This document shows, piece after piece, positions 35,217 through 46,429 of a DNA stretch of 64,000 nt. The DNA is taken from assembly GCA_002205965.3 (NCBI GenBank), contig NADL03000222.1, forward strand, positions 1-64,000, in the 5' to 3' direction. Source of the stretch: Kappaphycus alvarezii. Its lineage: Eukaryota; Rhodophyta; Florideophyceae; Gigartinales; Solieriaceae. Numbering within the stretch: position 1 is the first letter of the stretch; every line of letters begins with the position of its first letter. Made by a program: the position numbers and the translations under genes. The notes under the pieces were generated by a model, which saw nothing but the letters and a program-made list of their open reading frames with translations, did not search any database and was not told the origin of the DNA.

Positions 35217-35275
35217 AGGTACGCTGCCGCGGCCGTAATGTCCAACGCAGCCTGTCTGCTGGGGGTCTTGAGCCA
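35217..35275 (+). pseudogene. AAAAVM-family coding fragment, copy 2
   Basis: The plus-strand frame reads RYAAAAVMSNAACLLGVL. It matches the 21-kb and 51-kb copies (both on the minus strand), with differences mainly at third codon positions. Homology is lost beyond this short block. Function unknown. Confidence 0.45.
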
Positions 35276-35847
35276 GCTTTTTAGAGTAATTTCATAGGTA
35301 TTAATGGGAACCTTGTCGGATATTCCGGGCCACAACCGACCATATTTTTCAAATATTAAACCATCCCACGTTTTCCCCTTACTGAATTTATACGTGAATA
35401 TTTTTACCACCGTAGAACTCCGGAAACACGTTTGCACATTTTGAATACATAAATATTTAAAAGATATCTTCATAAATCGTTATAAAAAAGTTATTCCTTC
35501 TTGTTTGAGTCAAAGATTTTAATAAATACATGCCCTTACATACCTTGCCGATGCAATGTTGATATTTATCATGCAGACATTATCAACAGACCAATGCGAC
35601 CGCAGAGACCTCTCCTACTTATACCTTTTCTAATTCTGAAAGGAGAATCTCAACTGTCATCTGAATGGTAGCCGCATAGACTATAAAGTTGCTTCTTGCC
35701 TCCTTTTTGCTCAACGCCAACTCATGAACCTCCTGAAATTTGTAAAATATTTTTAATTCCCTAAGTAAAATTGAAAAACTTCACTTTAGTGAAAATAAAA
35801 ATACTTAATTCGGGGAATTCCTCAGAAGATTTTTTTACCCATCATTT
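35276..35847. other. Spacer, nothing recognised
   Basis: AT-rich sequence between the short coding fragment and the LINE remnant. I see no gene or element in it. Confidence 0.4.
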
Positions 35848-36262
35848 GTGGTCATAAAGGGAGATTTTCCTGTACTTATATATAGGCGCATCGAAAGCAA
35901 CATCACTGTCGTCTCACCGTTCAAGGCCGCAGTTCGCACCAAGGCGACCCAGGTTGCCGGTAGCGCTGCTGAACTGGCGGCCCGCGACAAGGTTATAACT
36001 CTGGAACGAAACATCACCCGACCCTCCCCGCTCCCTCAACAGGTCCATCTCCTGCGCCATACACGCCGAACTTCACGTTTCGACCTCTAGCGTTTGATTG
36101 CCTGGGTGCCCCTTCCCTTGATACAATTGCGTTTATCGAGGAGTTAATTACGCGGATCGCGTCCAAGTGTCAATCTACACCTGGTATCGCCGCCGTATCT
36201 ACCAGCGACTGAGTTGCACCCTCTGGTCATCTATTGCTCAAGCTATCCTGTCCCAGCCCTGA
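35848..36262 (+). pseudogene. 3' end of a third LINE subfamily (RLE domain C-terminus)
   Basis: A GC-richer island in AT-rich DNA. The frame reads NITVVSPF, then AGSAAELAARDK (the VDVTV..P and AGAA..EREK blocks of the array LINE). After a frameshift comes FRPLAFDCLGAPS and, after another, a closing RLSCTLWSSIAQAILSQP before TGA (36260-36262). This matches the closing pattern of RLE-type LINE proteins. Divergence from both the array LINE and the 22-kb fragment marks it as a separate subfamily. Everything upstream of the endonuclease core is missing. Confidence 0.65.
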
Positions 36263-36675
36263 TGCGCATGGGCACGAGAATACATCCGGTTAGATCTTAG
36301 CCGTATAGTTAGGACGTGCGCAGTCCCCAGTAGGTACTGAATGCATTACATTTCTTATCATCAAAGCATGATAGAGTAAGTATATCATTTCTTGTCCATC
36401 AACTCTCAAACAAGGCCAAGAGCAGTGCTTTTATCGATAAATTATTATCTCTTAGAGTAACATTATAAGAAAAAAAAGTAAAGGAGTAGCACCTTTAATG
36501 AAGCATGTTGCCATTACGGAATCTGTATTTGAGAATAGAAAAAATCGCGTACCGAATAAAGATGTAGCTAAGTATTAAAAACTGAAAGCTCAAGAGGAAG
36601 GTCCTGGTGCTTAATTTTGGGAATATTGGGAAGAATTTTTTAGTTATTAACGTATAGAAATATTGCCTGTTCTAA
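36263..36675. other. Spacer, nothing recognised
   Basis: Sequence between the LINE remnant and the outer end of the gypsy element's 3' LTR. No gene or repeat recognised. Confidence 0.4.
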
Positions 36676-37015
36676 TGTATCCGAGGGTACCAAAATCGAT
36701 TCTCCTTTCGGCAGAACATCAATATTTCGGGAGGCAGTGCCCACCAGATCAAAAAGAGCTACAGGGAAGTGCTTGGTTGAATTCGTTAATAACAGTGAAA
36801 AAATGTTTCTTGAGTCTGGAGTTGACTCTCAAATTCTTTTAAAGTCTCAAAGAAGCTACTAAGAACCGTGAAATGCACCAAATGGAATCGTGTGAACGAG
36901 AAAGACTAACAGCAGATACAATCAGGATAAATATCTAGATTCTTTCCTTAGTATCTTATTCTTCTAGATCACAGCCAAACAGTTCCCTCAAAATATCCAT
37001 TCCACCCAGGCAGTC

Positions 37016-38504
37016 TGTAATACAAAAAATGGTCCTCCCCTCATTTAATACAGGAAATGGTCCTCTCTTCACGTAATACAGGAAATGACCCTCCCCTCGT
37101 GTAATCCAGCAACCTACAACGATCCCGTCCCTACCTTCTCCCACCGTCATTTCCAAATTTACTTCCATTTTATCTAGATATTTTTATACTGTATTTAACC
37201 CTCTGAATCGACCCCGAATCAAGTCCCTTTTCCCTTTTAGCTTACCTCCTCCTCCAAATTCGCCTTTTTTTGAGAAGAAGGGCGCAAATGCACTACTCCA
37301 AAATCCCTTGCAGATTTATTTTACCTATTCCTAATCTATAGAACCTGCCCCGGGAGCCTATTTAAACCCCTTTATTCTAAGTTCCAAATGCCCCGATCAT
37401 TTTACTCATCACCCCTCCCCCCTCACACACCCAAAACACCATACATTGCCTCCCGTTCCCCAACGTCTATCAAAATGGAGAACCTTCGCCCCTCTGTCCC
37501 TATTTCCAAAAACCGCCCTTCCCGTACCATCAATGGCCTTCGTTTCGCCACCTACGAGCCGACCGATGCCGACGACTACATCCGGCGGCAAACAAAGAAG
37601 CAAATCATCGAGTTCGTTCGCCGCCTCTTCATAGAAGAAGAAGCGAGGGAGGTAAGTCCGGGAGAGGCTGAGAAGGTCGAGGAGGAGAGCGGGGAGTTCT
37701 TCGAGGAATGGTTAGCCCCTGAGCTAGTGTACGAGGCTCAATAGGAGGAGGAGGAGGAAGAGGAGGAAGAGGAGGAGGAGGATGGGGAGGAGGAAGAGGA
37801 GGAGGAGGAGGAGGAGGGGGAGGAGGAGGAGGATGAGGGAACAGGGGGCATGGAAAGTGTTGGACTGGTGGGGCCTGGAATAGAGAGTATGGATCAAGTT
37901 GTGCCCACGATGGAACCGGATGGAGATATCTTTAGTAGTCTAGATATCTCCCAGGGGGAAATAGAGAGTTGTGAGCCATTCGCAGATATTTGTGGGGACT
38001 GCTTGGACAGCATGGATATTTTAGAGGAGTTGTTTGGATCTTATTTGGAGAATGGGAAATAAGAGGACCAAATTAATTGTTAGTTTCTTAAGTATCCTTT
38101 GCTTAGAGTATATTGTCCACACAAAGTATTTTTATGCATTTCTTGGTATCTTCTGTAGTTTTGTTCGGAATTTAGGAGTAGCCAAAATACTATATAAGCT
38201 GAGTAAACTGCTTCCTCATGGAGAGGTCAAGCAAGTTGGCAGACAATTTCAAGCCAAGTCACGAGTAGTAGGAAGTTGAGAGTCAACTTCAGACCCAAGA
38301 AAACTTTTTCTTACGCTAGTCGCAGAGCGTCGGTGGTAGACCCTGCCCCTTTTATACTTGCTTGTAGCTTTCTCGACTCTCTTCTATATACAATCCCTTT
38401 TGTTCGTGCAACAATACCACGGTAGCACTTTTGTCGCTCGCAACACCTCCTTCTCAGGGTAATTGGTTCTAAGGATCTCTTCCCCCGCCGATTTACCCAT
38501 ATCA
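37016..38504 (+). mobile_element. Solo LTR1, copy c, nested in a gypsy LTR
   Basis: TGTAATAC...ATATCA, 1489 bp, with a perfect 5-bp target-site duplication CAGTC (37011-37015 and 38505-38509). The interrupted sequence is the acidic ORF of the surrounding LTR, in opposite orientation, and continues on both sides. It has three 28-bp U3 repeats (37027-37110), the acidic ORF region from ATG 37475, a second TATA box and the shared 3' block. This is an insertion independent of the array copies, and the internal ORF is among the better preserved. Confidence 0.95.
37475..38062 (+). pseudogene. LTR-encoded acidic ORF in LTR1c (broken)
   Basis: Three blocks in order. First, a basic N-terminal block (NLRPSVPISKN, then TDADDYIRRQTKKQIIEFVRR, helix-like and rich in Arg/Lys). 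Second, a Glu-rich tract of about 30-40 residues. Third, a C-terminal block (MDQVVPTMEPDGDIFSSLD ... DILEELFG) ending near the stop at 38,060-38,062. Full length would be near 190-200 residues. The same order occurs in LTR1a, LTR1b, LTR2 (unit D) and the gypsy LTRs. No known domain recognised. The acidic-hydrophobic C-terminus resembles transcription activation segments, which is only an analogy. Few breaks. Confidence 0.6.
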
Positions 38505-38764
38505 CAGTCCACACAAATATCCGCGAACGACTTAGAATTCTCCATTGCCTCCTGAGAAATATCTAGACCACTAAGGAAGCCCCCATCCGGTGCAGAGTCC
38601 GGATCACCTGGTCCATATTTTCATGACCCTTATATATAGTTTTCAACCCTCACAATTCTTAGCACCAATACAGTACCTATGTGCCCTATTGGCACCGCTA
38701 CAGTACGGTGCAAAGCCCTCCTCTTAAAATAATTTGGAATAAAATTGTAACTATAGTGACAGCG

Positions 38765-38852
38765 GAGCCAGCGCAGAATTCCAGCCGAGCCAGCGCAGAA
38801 TGCCAGCTCATCCAGCGAAGAGCGCCAGCACGGTCAGCGCAGCATGCCAAAT
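38765..38852 (-). repeat. 22-bp x4 imperfect minisatellite in the gypsy 3' LTR
   Basis: Four 22-bp units start at 38765, 38787, 38809 and 38831, each built on CCAGCGCAGAAT-CCAGC with a few substitutions. By position this is U3 of the minus-strand LTR, just inside its start. Confidence 0.85.
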
Positions 38853-39269
38853 AATATCTACAATTATCATTATATCACGTCCTCTCGCTCAAGACGAACG
38901 TCCCGACTCGTCTTCATTGGTCCTGCTGTTCTTTTAGTATTTCTATCCATTCATCGGGGAGACTATATGGTTGACTGACAGGATATGGTAATAACTCATT
39001 TCCGATATGGTGAGAGAGTGAGTACCGTTCAATGACCGGCTCATCTCCTTTGCAAGAGTTTCGTAGATCGCGATGGTTTAAGTGTTCTAATGAGCTTCTC
39101 CCGTTTCACTTCTCCAAACCTTCCAAATGTGAGGTAGTAAACGTAGTATGCAAATTTTCTGGCAACGGGTCCAGAAACGGGTATCTGAAGGAGAAAAAAA
39201 CTCGCAAATAAGGACTGAGTCCTCACGAGTAAGGTGCGCCCCGTGAATGGTCTGGAAGCACATGCAAAT

Positions 39270-40310
39270 ACTAATGGCAAAAAAGGAAATTACTTCTGCT
39301 TCTCGGAGGGTCCTCTGTCATTTCGCGAAGCCAACGTCTAATTGGTAGCCGTCCAATAATTAAGGATGCATAGTTTCCCCCTGGGAGACTAGGCGGTGTT
39401 TGAGGCGATCTTCTTGGCGATCTTCCTCGCTGCTCCCGACGCCTTGCCCTCTTCGATGATCCGCCCCGATCACTTGATGGTCCAGCTCGTATCATCATGA
39501 CGGCCTCGGGAGGATCCTGGTCTTCGCTGAGGTTGTGTTTCTGAGCGGAGCAACGTAAGGTTCCCATAGAGGATACGGGACCAGTCGATATTCCATATCA
39601 GGGGGCAAGCTGTAACCTCTCAGTCGCACATCTTGGTTGTTCTTGAGAAATACGTAAATCGGACGGACAATGTTCAGATATGTTTGCGACAAGTCTCCGA
39701 TAGCTACCATTCCATACCTTCCTATAGAGTAATGATATATGACTTCCACAAACTCTGGACCTGCTTCCGTGAACCTTCCGTTTTGGAATGAGAATAGAAC
39801 TCTGATCAATAGTCGGAAATCTTCTTGAGGTAGCAATGGTCCGTTCAACGTACGAAAACATAGGCATATATTAATGTAGAAATGGATGATTACATGGAGT
39901 TCGTAGTAGTCCCGCGTAATCGAGATGATCCATTCCCAGGCCCTTTTTCCTCCCATAGGAATCATTCTATAGTTAAAGATGAGTATGCCCCGTGGTTGCG
40001 CATAGTCCTGTGTGAGAAGGAATTCTTCAGGCCTCTGATGGTAAGGGACCAGACGACGTGCATGGATGGCCCTCCTTGATCTCTTCCCTGAGCTTGAACA
40101 GCTTATAATGCGGGTGTCTTTCCTCCGTGACGACGCAAGGGTTCGAGTACTTTGTTTGGAAGGCCGGCCACTTCACAGCCTGTGCATTGCTTTTCCCTGT
40201 GCTACAAGTACTTTAGAGCCGACTGAAAAGTTTGGACTGGAGGCTCTTCATCCTTATTTTTGTGTGTTAGCGCGCGGTGTGATCTCCAGCCTTCGTGGCC
40301 AGTAGTTCGA
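39270..40310 (-). pseudogene. C-terminal extension beyond integrase, left gypsy arm
   Basis: Minus-strand coding downstream of integrase. It includes RMIPMGGKRAWEWIIS, ELHVIIHFYIN, GYSLPPDMEYRLVPYP and a Ser/Arg/Pro-rich tail (RRREQRGRSPRRSPQTPPS). The same blocks occur in the right arm (49,510-50,340). No known domain recognised. The Arg/Ser/Pro-rich tail looks nucleic-acid binding. Part of a broken element. Confidence 0.55.
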
Positions 40311-40386
40311 CTTCTCTACTCTCTTCATCGATAATATTTGTTTCCATGTCTCTCTGTAACATTCTAGGAGCCTTCCGTACATTAGC

Positions 40387-41000
40387 TCAAAGGTGACCGT
40401 CCACTTCTTCCTCTTCTTCGACGATAGCCGTATAACACTTTTGGTAAGGCATCTTCCCACTGGATTTCATTCTCGACATAGTTTTCGATATTGCTCGTTT
40501 GATGGTTCCAACCATCCTCTCCGCTTTCCGTTTGACATAGGAGCGTATGCGAGAACTGTCTTCAGCTGAATCCCTTCTTTCCAAGAAACGAAGCAGTGAA
40601 GTTGCAGTAAAACAAAGGGCGTTATCCGAGATGATCCTTTTTGGAAGACCAAACGGTTCAATTATTTCTTTTTCGATGAATCTCAGGACCACCAGCATTG
40701 GCCTCCTCAACTGCAACTGCTATTGGCCATCCAGTAAGATGTTCCACCCCTATAAGGAGATATTTGTTTCCGGAAGAGGTTTCCTTGAATGGGCCGGCAA
40801 AGTCAATTGAGAAGGTTTCAAAGAGACGGAAACTGGAAATTAGAGTTGTCTTATACTTTCGTATCGGAGTGAATTTTTGACAGTTGTCGCAGCTTTTCAC
40901 GAAATTATAGACGTCCTTATGGATACTGGGCCACCAGAATCTCTCCGTAATGAATTTGGTTGTTTTCGAGATCCCAATGCCCTAACTCATCATGAAAAGT
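40387..41000 (-). pseudogene. Integrase region, left gypsy arm
   Basis: Minus-strand frames show the zinc-finger cysteines (SCDNCQKFTPI), the DDE-core opening (FSIDFAGPF) and SNGKAERMVGT.KRAISK near the end of the core, typical of LTR-element integrases. Part of a broken element. Confidence 0.8.
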
Positions 41001-41145
41001 CCTCAAGATCTTCATTCTTTCTTTCAAAGGGGCCACTAGTCGAGGACCGGCTTTTGTGTGTCGGAAGAGTTTCCCATTCCACAATGTAAAAGCCTTTTGG
41101 TTCCTGCGTACCCAATTTCTGTGTTCAGATCAACCTTTCTCATTT

Positions 41146-42560
41146 CTAGTCCATCAAGGAATTTAATAAGTCCGTGAATATAAGCTTCGTACTCGTTATC
41201 GATCGGCACTTGACTCGGCAACTCCGACGATGTCCGGAAGCTTTTTCATTTGGAATCATGGATCCCTCAAGCGATAGGTAATCGGCAGGCTGATTATTGC
41301 GTCCGGGCCTATACACAATTTCAAACCGATATTCTGCGAAAATGTCGAGCCATCGGGCCAAGCGGTGATGTACATCTTTCTTTTGGAATGCTGTCTTAAG
41401 TGCCTGGTGATCAGTTATCAAGACAAATTTCTCGAGTGATAAAAGGTACACGCGAAACTTTTTCAGTGCGAAGACACAGCGAGCGCTTCTTTTTCGCAGA
41501 CTGAGTATCTCTTTTCCGCATCATTCAGAGTGCGACTTGCGAATTGAACAGGGTGTAGTCTTCCGTTTTCATCTTTTTGGGACAAAACGGCACCCAAAGA
41601 CCGTTCTGAGGCATCTGTCTCCACAACAATGGTCTCTTGAAATCTGGATACATGAGCACTGGGGGGACACATAGCTTATCTTTAAGCTCCTCAAATGCAG
41701 TTTGCATTTCCTTGTTCCAGTAAAAATTTTCCGTTCTTCGTAGTGCTGGCATGTAACGGTGCTGCAGTCTTGGCGAAATCTTTGATAAATCTCTGTAATA
41801 TGAGGCCAGTCCTAAGAAGCTTCGAACCTCCGTCTTTGAAGCGGGCCTTGGTGCCAACTTGATTTTTTTTCGTTCTCTGGATCCACTTTAATTCCCTCTT
41901 GATCGACGATATGACCGAGTAATTGGATAGACGTTTTCGCAAAGAAGCATTTGCTTAACTTAATTTTCAGGCTGTACTCCGATATTCTCTCCACCAGTCT
42001 TGACATGCGATATGCTGATCTAAGGTTTTTGAGAATATTACTACATCATCGATATAAACTCTTGCAAATGGAAGTCCTTTCAAAACCTCGTTCATCATTC
42101 GTTGAATGTAGCTAGAGCATTCATGAGACCAAAAGGAATCACTTCGAACCTAAAGGTACCGGCTTTGCTGGAAAAAGTTGTTTTTCATTACATTTCTCAT
42201 CCAATGGAATCTGCCGATAGCCAGTGTAAAGGTCAGCTGAGGTGAAATATCTCCGGTTCTTCAGGTCTCGGAAGATTTCAGCCATGGTTGGAGTCGAAAA
42301 TTGATCGGGTATCATATTTTGGTTCAGTTTTCGTTATAAGACGCAACAGCGACGTTTTTCATCCTTCTTTGGCGCTACCACAACCGTAAATGACCATGAG
42401 GATAAAACTGGCCGAACAATGTCATTTTACATCGTATTTGTAACATTCTCTGAGATGAATTGGTGATATTCTGGTGGTTGACGTATAGGCCTGTGGTAAG
42501 TTGGTTGAGTATTGATAAGTTTAAATGAGTGAGTGACCATTACACTTTCTTTTTTTGGTT
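41146..42560 (-). pseudogene. Reverse transcriptase and RNase H, left gypsy arm
   Basis: Minus strand. The RT entry block is near 42,500 (VTHSF, then RQPPEYHQFISENVT). The YIDDV motif region is near 42,045-42,060, the GHIVDQEG connection near 41,900 and the RNase H block ETDASERSLGAVLS near 41,600. A VLITDHQALKTAF block near 41,400 closes RNase H. The order and motifs are of Ty3/gypsy type. Part of a broken element. Confidence 0.82.
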
Positions 42561-42880
42561 CTGGAACGTTCCATGCAATTACTGCGGAAGATGTTAAAAT
42601 GTCGGATATTTTTATTGAGACGGGTGCGGGAAGGTGCTGTACTTTTTCTTGTATTTCTCCAATTTGGCGCTGGTCCTCTTCTTGATCCTCATCCTCCGAA
42701 TTTTGGAGGACCTGTTCCGGCGTGCTCACATCTTCATTTATTGAAATCGACATATTCTTGTTTTGTCTGGAACGTTAATTTTCTTTCACGCTCTGAATTC
42801 CACCCTTTGGTTCGACATTATCGCGAAAAGAAACCTATTCAGGTCTCAAAACTACCCTAGAATTCCAGTTTTCGTCTGTT

Positions 42881-44021
42881 TCAACCAAAGAGCCATAATA
42901 GTCCAATGCCATGTGTCAGTATCCTCCTAGCGTACTCTTTTCCACTTCCGATAGTGTGAGTTGGTTCGGCATCTTCGCTATCATAGCTACAAGTGAAAGC
43001 TTCACCGTCCGTTTCTTTTACTTGACTGATTTCTTCAGCGATGGATACGGTACTGGCATCTGTCATCATTTCATCCTTTCTGTTTTGTAAGCTTTTCATC
43101 TCTGGTCCTGACGCGCTCCTCGCGTTGATAGATTTGCTCTTCTGTTGTCTTTAGACCAGCATTTACTTTCATGATGCCCATATCGACTGCAATTTCCACA
43201 ACGAGTGTTTCTACGTGGATTATCAGGATATCAATTTGCAAATTGTCCAGTCTTGTGACAGTAACAGCAGACTTCTGCGGCCTTGGGGACCCCAGACCGG
43301 TTCTTCTTAATGGTAAGAGTAAGGCTTTCTAACTGCGAGGTTACCATGTCAAGTCGATTATCGAATCGGTTTTATAACCTTGCTTCCAAGTTTTTGACGT
43401 CACTCCTGACAGATTTCAATGCTGCCGCACTAGTAGCGACCTTTGATAATTCCTTTCAGGATGTACAATAGACATCGATGTACGGGTTTCCCTCGGTACC
43501 CCACTCAGTGACTCAAACGTCTCCGAATTTTTGACAAATTCTACTATGGTACCCTTGAGTCCATCAAAAGTGTGAGGTTCATTGATGAGGAGGAAATCGG
43601 AGAGCCGCTTATCTCCCATCGCAGCCTTACGCAGCATTCCGTACTTGGCTTTGGCGTTGAACCCGGCCTTTTCATAGAGGTCACACAAGTATACCAATAA
43701 GCTTAACAAATCGTCGAAGTTGAGCCGGGGCTCTATGGCGGTACGAATCATCTCTTCTGGTTCTACCTCCTTAGCATTCTATTTCACAATCCACTCCCAT
43801 ACCTCACCGAAGTTACGTCCATTCTCGTTAAGAAACCACCTGTCGATAAACTTGGACTTATATTTGTTCTTTGCGTCACCAAAAAGATAGGGAAAGATAT
43901 TTGTGGCCTTCTCTTCATCGCTCTTCGCACGCATCACAATGTTGACATATGTATAGAGAAACTCCTCAACGTCTTCATTCTTGCCCCCTGTGAACTTTAT
44001 ACGAGCAGCGCTGAGATCCAT
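42881..44021 (-). pseudogene. gag and zinc-knuckle region, left gypsy arm
   Basis: The gag frame starts at the ATG 44021 (MDLSAARIKFTGGKNEDVEE), about 90 bp inside the 5' LTR, and has the FGEVWEW and SDFLL blocks of capsid-like gag. A CHK.G.F and CGNC.RYGHHE zinc-knuckle region follows at about 43,180-43,310, then a Glu/Asp-rich linker. Matching blocks occur in the right arm. Part of a broken element. Confidence 0.72.
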
Positions 44022-44091
44022 GATTACAGAAGAGAAATCCTTTCAAAGTGTTCCCTAATACTGCTCAACTCGAAAACATCAGGTGCAACCC

Positions 44092-44110
44092 CCTCCGCAA
44101 GAGTACCAAA
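44092..44110 (-). promoter_or_regulatory. Primer-binding-site-like stretch
   Basis: Directly inside the 5' LTR end (CCCCTATCA), the minus strand reads TTTGGTACTCTTGCGGAGG. TGG close to the LTR end is what a tRNA 3' CCA would pair with. I cannot assign the tRNA by eye. Confidence 0.45.
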
Positions 44111-45215
44111 TGATAGGGGTAAATCGGCAGGGAGAGAGATCCTCAGAACCGATTACCCCAAGAAGAAGGTGTTTGCGAGCGACAAAGTGCTACCGTGGTA
44201 TAATTGAAAGAACAAAAGGAGTGTGTATGGAAGAGATTTGAGAGGGCTACAAGCAAATATGAAAGGGGTAGGGTCTACCAATGATGCTCTGGGACCAGCT
44301 TAAGAAAAATGTTTCTTGGGTATGAAGTTGACTCTCAACTCCTTACTACTCGGAGCCTGACTTGAAGTTGTATGCCAACGTGCTTGACCTCCCCATGAGG
44401 AGGCAATTTACTCAGCTTCTACAGACTTTTGGCTACCCTAAAGTCCGAACAAAACTACAGAAGATATCAGAAAATGCATCGAAACAATTTTTGTGGATAA
44501 CATACTCTAAACAAGAGATACTTAAGAAACTAACAATCAATAAGTTCCTCTTTATTCCAATTCTCTAAATCAGATCCAAAAAAATCCTCCAAAATATCCA
44601 TGCTGCCCAAGCAGCCCCCAAATATCTGCGAACTACTCATAGCTCTCTATTACCTCCTGGGAGATATCTAAACTACTAAAGGTATCTCCATCCTGTTCCA
44701 GCGTCGGCACCACTTGTTCCATACTCTTCAGTCCAGGCCCACCAGTCCAACACTTTCCATGCCCCTTGTTCCCTCATCCAACTCGTCCTCGTACTCGTCA
44801 TCCTCATCTTCCTCCTCTTCCTCCCCATCCTCCCCATCCTCCCAGTTATTAACCTCGTAGACCTATTCAGGGGCTACCCACTCCTCAAAGGTCTCCCCAG
44901 CTCCCTCCTCGATGTCCCACTTCCGCCCCTTTTCTACCTCCCCCGCCTCATCCTCAATAAAAAGGCGACGCACGAACTCGATAACCTTCTTTTTGGTTTG
45001 CCGGCGCAGGTAGTCCTCGCGGTCAGTAGGTCCGAAAAGGAGTATGGAAATAGAGTTTAGGGGGCGGGGATGGGGATTTTTGGAAATGACTTTCGAGGGG
45101 CATAGATTGTCTTTTTTGGTAGGCTTTTGGGAGTGGGATCTAATGGAGGGGGTTTAGTTGTGTGGAGGGAGAGGAGTGATGAGCAAAATGATTGCAGACG
45201 TTTAAAACTTGGAAC
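44111..45215 (-). mobile_element. 5' LTR (LTR2 type) of the left gypsy element, partial
   Basis: On the minus strand it ends CCCCTATCA at 44111. It contains the NLCPSKVISKN / TDREDYLRRQTKKKVIEF blocks near 45,090-44,950, a Glu/Asp tract (about 44,750-44,870) and the shared TATA and AAGAAA blocks. Its outer end is lost: near 45,213-45,218 it meets the gag of the right-arm element. It links the array's LTR2 family to the gypsy family. Broken. Confidence 0.8.
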
Positions 45216-45217
45216 AA

Positions 45218-45910
45218 CGGGTGGTCTCTTAACATTAATGGGTGTAACTTCGGTGAGGTTTGGGAGTGGCTCGTGAAAGAGAATGCTAAGGAGGTAGAAC
45301 CAGAAGATGATTTGTACCGCCATACAGGCCCGGCTCAACTTCGACGATTTGTTAAGCTCATTGGTATACTTGTATGATCTCTATAAAAAGGCCGGGTTCA
45401 ACGCCCAAGCCAAGTGCGGAATGCTGCATAAGGCGGCTATGGAGGATAAGCCGGCTCTCTGATTTCCTCCTTATCAAGGGCGCTCACACTTTTAATGAAC
45501 TGAAGGATACCATAGTAAAATTTGTCAAAAATTGTGTGACATTTCAGTCACTGAGTGAGGTACCGAGGGAAACCCGCACATCGATGTCTATTGCACATCC
45601 TGAAAAAATTATCAAAGGCCGGCTACTAGTGCAGCAGCATTGGAATCTGTCAGGAACGATGTCAAAAACTTGGAAGAGAGGTTATAAAACCGATTCGATA
45701 ATCGACTTGACATGATAACCTCGCAGTTGAAAGCCTTACTCTTACCATTAAGAAGAACCAGTCTGGGGCCCCAAGGCCGCAGAAGTCTGTTTACTGTCAC
45801 AAGCCTGGACACTTTGCAAATAGGTGTCCTGATAATCCACATAGAAACACTCGTTGTGGAAAGTGCGGTCGATATGGGCATCATGAAAGTAACTGCTGGT
45901 CTAAAGACAA
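45218..45910 (+). pseudogene. gag and zinc-knuckle region, right gypsy arm
   Basis: Blocks GCNFGEVWEWLVKENAKEVE, ARLNFDDL-like, SDFLLI.GAHTF and, near 45,780-45,905, CHKPGHFANRC and CGKCGRYGHHESNCW zinc knuckles. Part of a broken element. Confidence 0.75.
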
Positions 45911-46429
45911 CAGAAGAGCAAATTTATCGGACGCAAGGAGCGAGTCAGGACCAGAGATGAAAATCTTACAAAACAGAAGGATCAAAGTTGACGGATGCCG
46001 GTAACGTATCCATCGCTGAAGAAATCAGTCAAGTCAATGTGACAAAAAGGGATGGGGAAGGGAACATTTTATCGAAAAAACCTAGGCTAGATTATGGAAT
46101 GCTGGAGCATATCCCAGCACCTGTACCTCCTCGAACCAAGAGGTCTGATCAAGTTGTTCCAGGAGTGGGAGTCACTCCGGCCAAGAAGACGAAAAAGAGT
46201 AAGAAATTTAAGAGTATCCCAAAGGACGTACTAGAATATGTGAAGAAGTACAATTTGGTGGCTGAGCTTGCATCGGCCCCAACTGGGATAACGTTTGGTC
46301 AACTTTTGAGGGGCGACGCAGAGGATGCGAGAAAGAACTCAAAAAAATTATCAGGTCTAATAAGTCCGCTAAGGGTAAGAAACTGTTTCTTCAATCGGCC
46401 TCGACAGCACCAAGACGTCTTAAACTAGT

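Larger units (their letters stand above)
36676..38876 (-). mobile_element. 3' LTR of the left gypsy element, with a nested LTR1
   Basis: Read on the minus strand it starts TGATATAATG at 38876, right after the polypurine stretch. It has a 22-bp minisatellite, a TATATAAGG box near 38,630, the C-terminal block of the acidic LTR ORF and a GAGAGTCAACTC block, and ends near 36,676. LTR1c (37016-38504) sits inside the ORF block. Its U3 differs from that of LTR2, so it is a diverged or mosaic LTR. Confidence 0.65.
36676..45215 (-). mobile_element. Ty3/gypsy-type LTR element, left arm (broken)
   Basis: Minus-strand element, internal region about 38,877-44,110. Parts in transcript order are 5' LTR (LTR2 type, partial), a TTTGGTACTC primer-site-like stretch just inside the LTR, gag, zinc-knuckle region, RT, RNase H, integrase and a long C-terminal extension. 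A GAGCGAGAGGACG polypurine stretch and the 3' LTR follow. RT before integrase places it in Ty3/gypsy. The 3' LTR is split by a nested solo LTR1. Broken in roughly ten or more places. Moderate divergence from the right arm makes it older than the 4.4-kb array. Confidence 0.85.

Noticed and set aside
35213-35473. 86-codon minus frame ending QAALDITAAAAYL
   Set aside because: The comparison with the 21-kb and 51-kb copies shows that third-position changes favour the opposite strand (AAAAVMSNAACLL), so this frame is a shadow.
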